DNA of 64,000 nucleotides from JAIVGV01 sp036389335 (GTDB taxonomy: Bacteria; Acidobacteriota; Blastocatellia; Pyrinomonadales; Pyrinomonadaceae): assembly GCA_036389335.1 (NCBI GenBank), contig DASVQC010000032.1:27509-91508 (forward strand), given 5' to 3'. The notes beneath the pieces were generated by a model. That model was given only the letters and a program-made list of their open reading frames with translations. It was not told the DNA's origin and did not search any database. Position 1 is the stretch's first letter. Each line of letters opens with the position of its first letter. Shown piece by piece: positions 1 to 8,511 of this stretch. The translations under genes were made by a program, and so were the position numbers.

Positions 1-313
1 TCGAGCCGGAGATTTCGCGCGCGCGCTCCGAGAGGACGTGGAAGAGCCCCTGTTCGAGCCCCCTGCGCTTCTCGCCCTGCCAGTCCTTGTCGTCCTCGCT
101 CGACAGGTAGACGATGTATTCGGGCGGGATGTAGGTGGGGCCGCCCGGCGGCGTGAACATCTCGCGCTGCATCACGCTCTCGATCTCGCGCGCCACCTTG
201 ACCAGAAACTCCTCCCAGACCCGCCGCGGTCGCGACTGCTCGTCCACGCTGGCGAGCGGGTCTTCGTCGATCTCGCCGTCAATCCACCTGCGTATGGAAT
301 CCAGTATGCTCAC
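1..313 (-). CDS. FhaA/DUF3662-like protein, N-terminal part (truncated by window edge)
   Basis: The reading frame opens at a GTG at 313, with GAGG about ten bases upstream and an in-frame TAA four codons before it, so this start is firm. It runs off the window edge after about 104 residues. The visible part begins MSILDSIRRW and contains an amphipathic region followed by IPPEYIVYLSSEDD. This resembles the N-terminal DUF3662 domain of actinobacterial FhaA, which precedes a C-terminal FHA domain. The FHA domain itself would lie outside the window. It is the last visible gene of the kinase/phosphatase/elongation cluster, 31 bases after the kinase stop. The family assignment is an inference from a short stretch; a clade-specific hypothetical protein is the alternative. 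Confidence 0.5.
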   Translation of the reverse strand, partial: MSILDSIRRWIDGEIDEDPLASVDEQSRPRRVWEEFLVKVAREIESVMQREMFTPPGGPTYIPPEYIVYLSSEDDKDWQGEKRRGLEQGLFHVLSERAREISGS

Positions 314-344
314 TTCGCTTTGTTACCTCGCTTGTTCCGACAGC

Positions 345-1940
345 TTAGCGCAACTTCGTCCCGTCTAGCCAACCCCGATCGGCGCCTTCCGCGTCCGCGC
401 GCTGCGCGCCGCGCAGCAGGACGTCCACCTCCGCCCAGTTGCCGTTCACCTGACGGATGCGGACGCGGGAATTGTTCTCGACCATGCCGATCTTATCGAA
501 CCTCGTGCCCGGCCCCTCGCGCAGGTTAACGTCCGTCGTCGTCGTCATCTCGCGCCCGACCTGCAAGCCCTGCTCGGCGGGCGCGCCCGCCGCGCCGCCC
601 GCCGCCTGCGCCGCCGCGGGCGCGCGCTGCCGGCTGCGGACGGAGTAGTGGATGCCGAGCAGCAGGATCGCGAAGCCCGCGAGCAGGAGCAGGACGACGA
701 TCCAGCGCCGCGCGTGATCCTTGAAGAAGGAGTTGCGCGGGGCGGGCTGCGCGGCCTGACTCTGGCGCGGCGCGGGCTTCGCACCCTCGGCGCGCGCGGG
801 CGGCTCGGCGGCGCGCGCCTGCGGCAACTGCCCCGCCTCGCGCTCGGCGGGCTTCGCGACCTCGACGGGCACGACGATGCGCGGTCGCCCCGCGCCCTGC
901 GGCGCGCCGGTCCGGGCGCGCGTCGCCTGCGGCTCGAACTTCGCGGGCTGGGGCTCGGGCGGAAGCTCAGCCGCACGGGCGCGGGCGGCGAGGACTTGCG
1001 AGAGCGGGCGCGTCTCTTCCGAGGCGGGGAGCTGCGAGAGAAGCTGCGTCTTCGGCATCAGCGCCTCGCTCATCTCGTCCCAGAAGTCTTTGACCGACTG
1101 GTAGCGGCGCGCGGGCGCGGCCTCGGTCGCGCGCCGCATCACGCGCAGCACGTGCGTCGCCCACGGCTGCGAGGCGACCGACTCCGGCAGATCGCCGATG
1201 GGCTTCTGCGCGAAGCGGCGCGGCGCTTCGCCCGTGAGCATCGTGTAGGCGGTCTTGGCGAGCGAGTAGACGTCCGCCGCCGGGGTGAGCACGCGCGACG
1301 AGCTGTCGCCCACGCCCGGATCGAGGGGGCCGGTTTGCAGGAGCGGGTGGTGTTCGGGCGCGGCGTACACGTCCGTGCCGACGCGCGTGATGCCGCCTTC
1401 GGAGGCTTCCAGCTTGGCGACGCCGAAGTCCGCGATCTTGACCACCTGACGATCAGCCGTGAAGAGCAGGTTCTGCGGCTTGATGTCGCGGTGGATGACG
1501 CCGCTGTCGTGCGCGTGCTGCAAACCATTGCTCACCTGTTCGAGGTAGAAGAGCGCGCGGTCGATGGGGAGCGCGTTGTGGCGGCAGAGGTCGGCCATCG
1601 TGCCGCCCGGCAGGTACTCAAGGACGAGGTAGTGGAACGTCTGCCCGGCGAGATCGATGGCCGTGCCGTGGCCGAGCCGGTTGATCACGTTCGGGTGGCG
1701 CACGCGGTCGAGCGCGATGGCCTCGTTGCGGAAGTTCTCGATGAGCGTGCGTTCGAGTTCGAGATCGATGGAGCCCTGGAGGAAGATGTTGAGCGCCTTG
1801 ATGACGACCGTGCGCGGCGCGGCGCCCTGCGCGGCGAGATCGCGCGCGAGGTAGACCTCCGCGTAGCTGCCGCGACCGAGGCATTCGAGCACCTCGTAGC
1901 GACCGTCGAGCCTGCACTGTTGGAGTTTGAGTTCGCTCAT
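345..1940 (-). CDS. Transmembrane Ser/Thr protein kinase with C-terminal SH3-like domain
   Basis: This is a 531-residue PknB-type kinase. Residues about 15-290 form the kinase: glycine loop GRGSYAEV at 22-29, catalytic Lys48 (VVIK), HRDIKPQN at 150-157, DFG at 171-173 and GTDVYAAPE ending at 196. A Pro/Ala-rich juxtamembrane linker follows, then one membrane helix near 412-431. A bacterial SH3-like domain (NLREGPGTRFDKIG near 470) lies outside, where PknB of Actinobacteria carries PASTA repeats. SH3-like domains often bind cell wall, so the kinase probably senses the wall. It sits 47 bases downstream of a PP2C phosphatase and in the same operon as FtsW/RodA and a PBP, which are its likely substrates or partners. 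All catalytic residues are present. Confidence 0.93.
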   Translation of the reverse strand: MSELKLQQCRLDGRYEVLECLGRGSYAEVYLARDLAAQGAAPRTVVIKALNIFLQGSIDLELERTLIENFRNEAIALDRVRHPNVINRLGHGTAIDLAGQTFHYLVLEYLPGGTMADLCRHNALPIDRALFYLEQVSNGLQHAHDSGVIHRDIKPQNLLFTADRQVVKIADFGVAKLEASEGGITRVGTDVYAAPEHHPLLQTGPLDPGVGDSSSRVLTPAADVYSLAKTAYTMLTGEAPRRFAQKPIGDLPESVASQPWATHVLRVMRRATEAAPARRYQSVKDFWDEMSEALMPKTQLLSQLPASEETRPLSQVLAARARAAELPPEPQPAKFEPQATRARTGAPQGAGRPRIVVPVEVAKPAEREAGQLPQARAAEPPARAEGAKPAPRQSQAAQPAPRNSFFKDHARRWIVVLLLLAGFAILLLGIHYSVRSRQRAPAAAQAAGGAAGAPAEQGLQVGREMTTTTDVNLREGPGTRFDKIGMVENNSRVRIRQVNGNWAEVDVLLRGAQRADAEGADRGWLDGTKLR

Positions 1941-1987
1941 CTGCCCGCGCGCCGAATCTTCACGCCCCGACTCTTAGATGCAAACGG

Positions 1988-3550
1988 TTACTGCGGCGTC
2001 GGCGTCGTCGCCGACGGCGGGCCCGGCGAGGCGGACGCGGACGCGCTCGGCGAGGCGGACGCGCCCGCCGGGACGCCCTCGATGAGGGAGCCGAGCGACT
2101 CGGTCGCCTCCCTCATCGCCACGCCGTCGCCGCCCTTCAGCGCGGCGGCGGCGAGCGCGAGCCGCGTATCGACCGCGACGGCGTCGCGCGGCGAGCCGCC
2201 CGCGCCCATCTTCTGCTCGGCGAGCCTGAGCGCGACGATGGCGTCCTGATGCTTGCCGGAGAGCAGCAGGGAGCGACCGTAGAGCGAGAGGAAGACGGGA
2301 TCGGTCGAGTCGAGAGGCTTGCCGCCGTTCTCGCCCGCCATCCGGCTCATCTCAGCCGCGGGGGAGGCGTCAACCTGCCGCCGCAGCGATTCGTAGATCG
2401 CCCCGGCGGGCGTGGGCGTCGGCGTCGGCGTCGAGATCGTCAGCGGCTCGGCCCGCGCCGACTTCTCCTGCTGGTAGCGCAGCCCGCCGTAGAAGGCCGC
2501 CGCGCCGACGACTAAGAGCAACAGGATCGTGCCGAGCCACCCGCCCGCGCGGCCCGTCGGGCCCGGGGGGACGACGACCGGCTGCGTCTCGACCGTGTCG
2601 GCCTCGCGCAGCTCGCCCGAGATGCGCGACCTCGTCGGCGCGGGCGTGTCGGCTGACGGGTTCGGGGCGTCGAACGGCCTCGTCAGGTTCGACGAAGCGG
2701 CGGCCACGACCGCCGTCGCGCCGGCGGCCTTCGCGTTGCGCTCCGTGACGAGCGTCGCGTCGTCGTCGCGCGCTTCGTCGCCCGCCGCGCGCGACGCGCG
2801 CCCGCCCGAGCGGACGACGACCGCCGTCAGATTGTCCTCGGCCCCGCGCTCGAAGCAGCGCCGCTTCATCTCCTCGCACGCGGCTTCGAGCGGCCCTTCG
2901 GCGCGCAGGAGCGCGCTCAGCTCGGCGTCGGAGAGGTGGCGCGTGATGCCGTCCGAGCAGAGCAGGAAGACGCTGCCGTCCTCGAACTCGAAGGTCTTGA
3001 GATCGACCTCGACGGAAGCCTCCGCGCCGAGCGCGCGGCTGATGACGTTGCGGCTCGGGTGGTTGGCCGCCTGCTCCGCCGTCATGCGACCGGCCCTGAC
3101 CTCCTCTTCGACGACGGAGTGATCGTCGGTCTCGCGGTGGAGCTTGCCGCCGGCGTCGAGGCGGTAGAGGCGCGAGTCGCCGACGTGCCCGACGGTGGCG
3201 CGGTTGCCGTCGAGGTGGAGCGCGACGACGGTGGTCGCCATCGAGGCGAGGTCTTTGTGCTCGCGCGCCATCTGGTGGATCGAGGCGTTGGCGCGCTGGA
3301 TGGCGATCTCCATCAGGTCTTCGGCGTCGTCGCCCGCCCGGTGGTGGCGGAACGCCTCGTCGAGGACTTCGACCGCCGTCTTCGACGCGACCTCGCCCGC
3401 GTTCGCCCCGCCCACGCCGTCGGCGACGACGAAGATGCGCCGCCCGGCGTCGAGCAGGAAGGAGTCCTCGTTGTGCGGTCGCTTCTCGTTCAGACCGCGA
3501 TCCGAGACCGAGGCGGTCTCAAGGATCGGTTGCGACGATGCTTCACTCAT
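1988..3550 (-). CDS. PP2C-family Ser/Thr phosphatase with TM segment and extracytoplasmic tail
   Basis: This 520-residue protein has an N-terminal PP2C (Stp1/PstP) phosphatase domain, residues about 10-245. Metal-binding motifs are NED at 27-29, ADGVGG at 43-48, GHVGDSRLYR and a late EDNLTAVVV. A low-complexity linker leads to one membrane helix near 338-357 and a C-terminal region of about 150 residues that looks helical and ends in an Ala/Ser/Pro-rich tail. The expected role is to reverse phosphorylation by the adjacent kinase, the PstP-PknB pairing known in Actinobacteria. Its ATG overlaps the stop of the upstream FtsW/RodA gene (ATGA), which indicates translational coupling. Confidence 0.93.
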   Translation of the reverse strand: MSEASSQPILETASVSDRGLNEKRPHNEDSFLLDAGRRIFVVADGVGGANAGEVASKTAVEVLDEAFRHHRAGDDAEDLMEIAIQRANASIHQMAREHKDLASMATTVVALHLDGNRATVGHVGDSRLYRLDAGGKLHRETDDHSVVEEEVRAGRMTAEQAANHPSRNVISRALGAEASVEVDLKTFEFEDGSVFLLCSDGITRHLSDAELSALLRAEGPLEAACEEMKRRCFERGAEDNLTAVVVRSGGRASRAAGDEARDDDATLVTERNAKAAGATAVVAAASSNLTRPFDAPNPSADTPAPTRSRISGELREADTVETQPVVVPPGPTGRAGGWLGTILLLLVVGAAAFYGGLRYQQEKSARAEPLTISTPTPTPTPAGAIYESLRRQVDASPAAEMSRMAGENGGKPLDSTDPVFLSLYGRSLLLSGKHQDAIVALRLAEQKMGAGGSPRDAVAVDTRLALAAAALKGGDGVAMREATESLGSLIEGVPAGASASPSASASASPGPPSATTPTPQ

Positions 3551-5262
3551 TCAACCGCCTCCGGAATTTTGATTGAGTCGCCCGCGGGCGCGACGACGCT
3601 GCGGAAGCGTTCGGGCGGGCGGGCGGCCTGCGCGTCGCGCGAGTTGCGGTGCGAGAAAGCCAGCAGCATGCCGAGCATGGCGAAGCTCGTGATGAGGCTG
3701 AAGCCGCCGTGCGAGACGAAGGGCAGGGTGATGCCGGTCATCGGCAGCGCGCGCGTGATGCCGCCGATGTTGACGAGCGCCTGGAAGCCGATGAAGGCCG
3801 TCAGCCCCGCCGCGCAGAGCTTCGTGAACATGTCGCGCGCGTCGATGGCCGTGCGCACGCCCGCCGCCACGAAGACGATGAGCGCGAGGATGACGACCGC
3901 CCCGCCGACGAGCCCCAACTCCTCGCCGATGGCCGCGTAGATGTAGTCGGAGTCGGCCACGGGGATCACCTCGGCGAAGCCCAGGCCCAAGCCCCGGCCC
4001 GTCGTGCCGCCCGAGGCGATGCCGAAGGTGGCCTGCGAGGGCTGGAAGGCGATGCGGTCGAACCACACGTCGACGTTGACGGTCTTCTGCATCGCGGGGC
4101 TCTGCTCGGCCAACTCCTTCATGCGCGCGTCGTGCGAGATGGCGTCCTCGTAGTCCTTCTTCCACCAAGCGGTGTCGGGCGACGGCGGATCGAAGCCGTC
4201 GAGCCAGAGGTGGAAGCGCTGCTTGATGCGCGACGGCAAGGCGGCCTGCACGGGCTTGGAGAGCGCGGGCAGCAGCGGCACCTTCTCCTGCACGCTCGGC
4301 GGCAGAGACCCGGCGACGAGCACGCCGATGACGAGCACGACCGAGCCGACGAAGACTAAGAGCTGCGGCCACCTTCTGACCGCGACGAGGTAGAGCGTCG
4401 CGTAGGCCCCGCTGAAGACGAGCATCTGCCCGAAGTCCTGCAGGACGAAGAAGGGCAGGAAGGGGATGACGGCCATCACGAGCAGCGGCACGATGGCCTG
4501 CGCGCGCGGCAGGCCCCAGTAGGTCTTGGCGAGATCGCGGTAGTAGGCCGTGAGGATGCCGGCGAAGCCGAGGAGGAAGGGAATCTTCGAAGGCTCCCAC
4601 GGCGTCATGTTGCCGAGCGCCTTGCCCGCGCTCGACGTGGCGACCGCCGCGCCGAGGGGGACGAGCGTGGCGAGCACGACGATGAAGCTGTGGCGCTGCA
4701 CCCAGTCGAGGAAGCCGTCGCGCACGCAGGCCCAGTAGGCGCAGGCCATCGCGAAGAAGGCGAGGATGGGGATCCACGTGTAGAGCGACGTGACGGCGCT
4801 CGTGGCGGTGATGTTGGAGCGGCGCGCGATCTGCGGCGCGAGCTGCGCCTGCGCCTGCGCCTGATCCGCCGAGTAGCCCATGAACTGCTTCTTGTCGGGG
4901 CCGTAGAACTGGTTGACGAACCGCTGGCGCAAGACCTGCGTCTTCTCGGCGCGCGCCTCGGCCTTGTTGCGCGAGTTGTACTCCGGGTCGCTGTAGAGCC
5001 GGTATTGCACCAGCGCGCCGAGCGAGAAGAGGAGCACGGCGGTCGTGTAGAGCACCCAGTTGCCCTGAAACTTCATCCGGCGCGAGAGCCAGAAGAGCAT
5101 GAAGAAGACGGGGACGTAGAGGAACAGATCGCGCACCGCCCCGACGAGCGTCGGCTCGAAGCCGCGCAGGAGCGCCGCGCGGTAGACGGCGTAGTAGCCC
5201 GCGACCTGAAAGCCGAAGATGAGCAGCAGCGCCACGAGGTGCGACGAAGCACGGTTCTTCAT
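3547..5262 (-). CDS. FtsW/RodA/SpoVE-family SEDS glycosyltransferase
   Basis: This 571-residue polytopic membrane protein belongs to the SEDS family, which polymerises lipid II into glycan strands together with a class B PBP. The family signature is visible near the C-terminus (ITRALPMTGITLPFVSHGG) after many hydrophobic helices. It is longer than a usual RodA (about 370-420) because of an N-terminal extension with extra helices and a long extracytoplasmic loop near residues 290-390. The loop begins after PLLPALSKPVQ and is rich in charged residues. It lies directly downstream of the PBP gene (31-base gap) and overlaps the PP2C start by four bases. The pairing with a PBP and PknB/PstP-type genes points to RodA (elongation) rather than FtsW, but sequence alone does not settle it. 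Confidence 0.9.
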   Translation of the reverse strand: MKNRASSHLVALLLIFGFQVAGYYAVYRAALLRGFEPTLVGAVRDLFLYVPVFFMLFWLSRRMKFQGNWVLYTTAVLLFSLGALVQYRLYSDPEYNSRNKAEARAEKTQVLRQRFVNQFYGPDKKQFMGYSADQAQAQAQLAPQIARRSNITATSAVTSLYTWIPILAFFAMACAYWACVRDGFLDWVQRHSFIVVLATLVPLGAAVATSSAGKALGNMTPWEPSKIPFLLGFAGILTAYYRDLAKTYWGLPRAQAIVPLLVMAVIPFLPFFVLQDFGQMLVFSGAYATLYLVAVRRWPQLLVFVGSVVLVIGVLVAGSLPPSVQEKVPLLPALSKPVQAALPSRIKQRFHLWLDGFDPPSPDTAWWKKDYEDAISHDARMKELAEQSPAMQKTVNVDVWFDRIAFQPSQATFGIASGGTTGRGLGLGFAEVIPVADSDYIYAAIGEELGLVGGAVVILALIVFVAAGVRTAIDARDMFTKLCAAGLTAFIGFQALVNIGGITRALPMTGITLPFVSHGGFSLITSFAMLGMLLAFSHRNSRDAQAARPPERFRSVVAPAGDSIKIPEAVE

Positions 5263-5293
5263 AGGCGAAAGAGACTCCCCCTTGAGATCGTTT

Positions 5294-7216
5294 TCACTGC
5301 CGCGCGGCGATGCGCTGCGCCGGGCTCGCCGCGGGCTTCGGCGTCGGCTGGCGGCGCGGCTGCGGCTGCCGCTGCACCGGCGCGGGCTGGCCCTGCTGGC
5401 CCGCCGGGTTGCCGGCCTGGCCGAGCAGGCCGAGGTCGCGCGCCTTCAAAACTATCGCGGCGGCGATCGGCGCGGCGGCCTTCGCGCCGTACCCGCCGCC
5501 CTCGACGATGACGGCGATGGCGAGCTGCGGGTATTCGAGCGGCGCGATGCAGAGGAACCAACTGTCGATGCGCTTCTTCTCGCGGTCGATGACGATCTCC
5601 TCGTACTCGCGTATGACGTTGCCGCGCCGGTCTTTCTCCACGCGCTTGACGGTCTTCGGCTCGCCCGTCTTCGGATCGTAGACGGGCACCTCCTTTTCAG
5701 CCGTGCCGGTCTTGCCGCCCGTCGAGATGCCCTGCGACGTGACGGTGTTGGCGAAGACCGAGGTCGCCGTGCCTTCCGGCCCCTGCGTGACGAGCCCCAT
5801 GATGCGGCGCATCTGCGCCGCCTGCTCGGGCCGCAGGATTTGGTTGAAGACGGCGGGCGGCTGGTTGAGTTCCAGCTTCGGCTTCATCAGCTTGCCTTCG
5901 AGGTTCGCCACCGTCGACGCGACCATCGCCATCTGGATCGGGGTCATCTGCCCGGCGTAGCCCTGCCCGAAGCCTTCGAGCGCGAGATCGTAGCGCCTGA
6001 TCTTCGGGTTGGTGACGATGGCCGCCTCGGAGGGCGCGAGCGCGCGGGCGAGCGACGGCGCGCTGACGTTCCAGATGTCGGGCCGCCGGCGGCCCCGCGT
6101 CGTGTCCGCCGGGTCGTCGTAGGTTCCGATGCCGAGCAGTTGCGCCGCCTGCTTCAGGCGTTCCGGCCCGAGTTGCAGCGCCAGTTGTGCGAAGTACTGG
6201 TTGCAGGAGACCTCGTAGGCGCGGTCGATGCCGACGCGGCCATGAACCTCGCCCGTGCCGCCGCTATCGAAGATGGGGGGCGACCCCTGCGCGGCGTAGA
6301 AGCCCGCGCTGCTGCAAGTGAACTGCGCGCCCTCCGCGCCGCTGAGGAACGCCGCGATGGAGACGACGGTCTTGAAGGTCGAGCCGGGGATGTAGAACTC
6401 GCGCAGCGCGCGGTTGACGAGCGGGCGGTCGCGCTTGTTGACGTTCAGCTTGATCCAGTTCGCCTCGTCCTGCACCTCCTCGATGGTGTAGGTCGGGTTG
6501 CTGTACATCGCCAGCACCTCGCCGGTCTGCGGGTTCAAGACGACGACCGCGCCGTGCCTGTCCTTCAACTGCTCGACCGCGGTTTTTTGCAGCTCGCCGC
6601 TGATCGTGAGCTGCACGTCGAGGTTCGCGGGCAGCTTCACGTCGTGCCCCATCGCCACGTCTATCGCCTCGGGCACGGCCTGACTCGACGCGCCGAAGAG
6701 CGCGCGCTCAAGGCCGGGGTCGCCGCGCTCCGAGCCCAAGAGCTGCGCCATCTCGCGGTCGAGCGGGTACTCGCGCTCGATCTTGCCGTCGGGCTCCCGC
6801 CGGTAGAGCGCGATGGCGTTTTCCAGCTTGCCCGTGCGGTCGAGTATCCAGCCGCGCAGGGTCGACTCGGCGAGCCTGCGGTTGCGGAGGTCTTTGTAGG
6901 ACAACTCCTGAAAGCGGTCGTTCGTCTCCGGCGCGTAGCGCGCCCAGTAGACGTGGAAGCCGAAGACGGTGAGCGCGAGCACGACGAAGAGCCAGCGCAG
7001 CGCGTAGAGCCCGCGGTTGGTCGAGGTCGCGCCGAGCCGCTGGCGGACTTCCGCCGGCATGTCGGCGGGCGCGACCGACGAGAGCGCCGAGCGCCTGCGC
7101 CGCATCCCGCGCACGAGCCCCACGCCGAGCCACAGGATCATCAGCGCCAGCCCCGCCGTGTAGATCAGGCTGAGCGTCGCGGGCTGCTTTTCGGGAACCA
7201 CTTCGAGCAGGAACAT
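5294..7216 (-). CDS. Class B penicillin-binding protein (PBP2/PbpA-like transpeptidase)
   Basis: I chose the ATG at 7216 (MFLLEVVPEK) because it has GAGGTC just upstream. The longer open frame would start inside an intergenic tandem repeat. The 640-residue protein has two predicted membrane helices (about 16-36 and 72-90), a dimer-region motif RGWILDRTG at 121-129 and a complete transpeptidase domain. The active-site motifs are S279-T-F-K282, S337-C-N339 and K502-T-G. The C-terminus is a Pro/Gln-rich tail of about 45 residues, probably disordered. It crosslinks peptidoglycan and is expected to work with the SEDS protein encoded 31 bases downstream, as PbpA does with RodA. Confidence 0.92.
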   Translation of the reverse strand: MFLLEVVPEKQPATLSLIYTAGLALMILWLGVGLVRGMRRRRSALSSVAPADMPAEVRQRLGATSTNRGLYALRWLFVVLALTVFGFHVYWARYAPETNDRFQELSYKDLRNRRLAESTLRGWILDRTGKLENAIALYRREPDGKIEREYPLDREMAQLLGSERGDPGLERALFGASSQAVPEAIDVAMGHDVKLPANLDVQLTISGELQKTAVEQLKDRHGAVVVLNPQTGEVLAMYSNPTYTIEEVQDEANWIKLNVNKRDRPLVNRALREFYIPGSTFKTVVSIAAFLSGAEGAQFTCSSAGFYAAQGSPPIFDSGGTGEVHGRVGIDRAYEVSCNQYFAQLALQLGPERLKQAAQLLGIGTYDDPADTTRGRRRPDIWNVSAPSLARALAPSEAAIVTNPKIRRYDLALEGFGQGYAGQMTPIQMAMVASTVANLEGKLMKPKLELNQPPAVFNQILRPEQAAQMRRIMGLVTQGPEGTATSVFANTVTSQGISTGGKTGTAEKEVPVYDPKTGEPKTVKRVEKDRRGNVIREYEEIVIDREKKRIDSWFLCIAPLEYPQLAIAVIVEGGGYGAKAAAPIAAAIVLKARDLGLLGQAGNPAGQQGQPAPVQRQPQPRRQPTPKPAASPAQRIAARQ

Positions 7217-7223
7217 AAGACCT

Positions 7224-7332
7224 CGTGACAAGTGACAGGTGACAGGTGACAAGACGTAAACCGTGAACCGTGACGGGCGACAGGTGAAAACCTTTCTTCC
7301 TTGTCACCCGTCACCTGTCACTTGTCACGGTT
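7224..7332. repeat. Heptad-unit hairpin repeat (GTGACAG family)
   Basis: Degenerate tandem copies of a 7-base unit (GTGACAG, GTGACAA, GTGAACC) run from 7224 to about 7294. The reverse complement (CACCTGT, CACTTGT) follows to 7332, so the two arms can pair into a long hairpin. It lies between the FHA gene and the PBP gene, and the TGA stop of the FHA gene is inside its right arm. It is one of five sites of this family in the window. Confidence 0.9.
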
Positions 7333-8158
7333 TTCTAAATCTGACTTCCGCGTCGCCGAAGCCGACCACGTCGCCGTCTTCGAGATGGCGGGCCTCGCCG
7401 TAGGCGATGCGCCGCCCGTTGATGAATGTGCCGTTGGTCGAGCCCGTGTCGGAGACGAGCAGCGTGCCCTCGCGGTTCATCAGCAGCGCCGCGTGAATCT
7501 TCGAGACGCTCGGATGGTTCAAATAGAGATCGCTGTCGGAGGCGCGCCCGACGTGCAGACGCCTGCCGCCCGGTCGGAACGCGAGCGGCACTTCGAGCGT
7601 CTCGTCGCCGACCGTGGCGCGCGCCACGACCCGCACGTCCTTCGGCGCGGCGATGTCGGCGGTCGGCACGTCGAGCTTTAACTCCGACGCGCGCCGTCGC
7701 TCCTCGTCCTCGCGCTTCAGCTCGTCCTCGAACTCGCCGAACGAGGGATCGACCGTGATGCCGCTCGTGAAGATGTCGACCACGGCCTCGACCTTGACGG
7801 GCGCGAGCGTGCGCAGCCGCGCGTCGTTGATGTGGTCGATGGCGGCGGCGAGCACCTCGTTCTCAAGCTCGCGGATCGCCTCGGTCGGGGCCTCGGAGTG
7901 CGTGCCCCACTCGACCTTGAGCCGCATCAGGTGCGGCGCGATGCGACCGCGGCGCGGGTCTTCGCGCACGCGCTCGTCGATAAGGCGCGTCATGCGCTCG
8001 ATGAGCCGCGAGGTGGTGAAGGCCGCCGCCGCGTCGCCCTCGCGACCGAGCTTGCGATCCACCGCCGCGCCGACGCGGTCGAAGACGCGGCGCAGGAGCC
8101 GCTCGACCATCGCCTCGTCGCGCTTCGGGCCGTCGGCCTTTTTTTCGGGCTTGTCCAT
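7325..8158 (-). CDS. FHA-domain protein (FhaA/FhaB-like phosphothreonine reader)
   Basis: The ATG at 8158 (MDKPEKKADG) is preferred; the frame stays open upstream but its extra residues look non-coding. The 277-residue protein has a charged N-terminal half with a DUF3662-like region (residues about 15-150) and a C-terminal FHA domain (about 190-277). The FHA core motifs are GRASDSDLYLNHPSVSKIHA and TGSTNGTFING. FHA domains bind phosphothreonine, so this is the likely reader of the kinase encoded later in the same operon, as FhaA/FhaB are for PknA/PknB. The TGA stop lies in the intergenic heptad repeat, leaving only a short basic tail (RFRKP) after the domain. Confidence 0.88.
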   Translation of the reverse strand: MDKPEKKADGPKRDEAMVERLLRRVFDRVGAAVDRKLGREGDAAAAFTTSRLIERMTRLIDERVREDPRRGRIAPHLMRLKVEWGTHSEAPTEAIRELENEVLAAAIDHINDARLRTLAPVKVEAVVDIFTSGITVDPSFGEFEDELKREDEERRRASELKLDVPTADIAAPKDVRVVARATVGDETLEVPLAFRPGGRRLHVGRASDSDLYLNHPSVSKIHAALLMNREGTLLVSDTGSTNGTFINGRRIAYGEARHLEDGDVVGFGDAEVRFRKP

Positions 8159-8382
8159 AATCTCAAATACGCCCCGGCGGCGCGCAGGTTTGGTCGTGCG
8201 TGAACGCGGGGGGCAAACTGTAACACGCGCGACGCGCGAGCTGCCGCGCCGCAATAGGGGAGGGAACTTTTCGTCGAATTACGTGCTGGCTTATTCTAAA
8301 GGCAAAAGCCGAAAGTTATAAAGGGGAAAAACGACACCCGCCCCCGGCGCGGGTTTTCGGCGGCTTCCTGATTCGATTTCTA

Positions 8383-8458
8383 CTCCGTGCCCCTCCGTGT
8401 CCTCCGTGGTTAATTTGATCGGAGACATTAATCACGGAGGACACGGAGGGGCACGGAG
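8383..8458. repeat. CGGAGG-family hairpin repeat (copy 1)
   Basis: Arms 8383-8414 and 8427-8458 pair over 32 bases with one mismatch, around a 12-base loop. Each arm contains three copies of a unit like CTCCGTG[CT]CC. The surrounding 8159-8511 gap holds no gene that I can see. Related copies lie at 13267-13362 and 32922-32992. Confidence 0.92.
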
Positions 8459-8511
8459 GAAAGCCGAAACTAGGCGACTATTCGTTTCTCGCGGGCTGGC
8501 CGCTTAAGCCT

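Noticed and set aside
648..2249. 533-codon plus-strand frame over the kinase gene
   Set aside because: It lies antisense to a clear kinase. The residue mix (Arg, Ala, Gly, Val runs) is what GC-rich codon shadows produce. The same applies to 5219-7228 (plus) and 30424-32193 (plus).
5294..7252. Longer start of the PBP at 7252
   Set aside because: It would translate the heptad repeat (MSPVTCHLSRG...), whereas 7216 has its own ribosome site.
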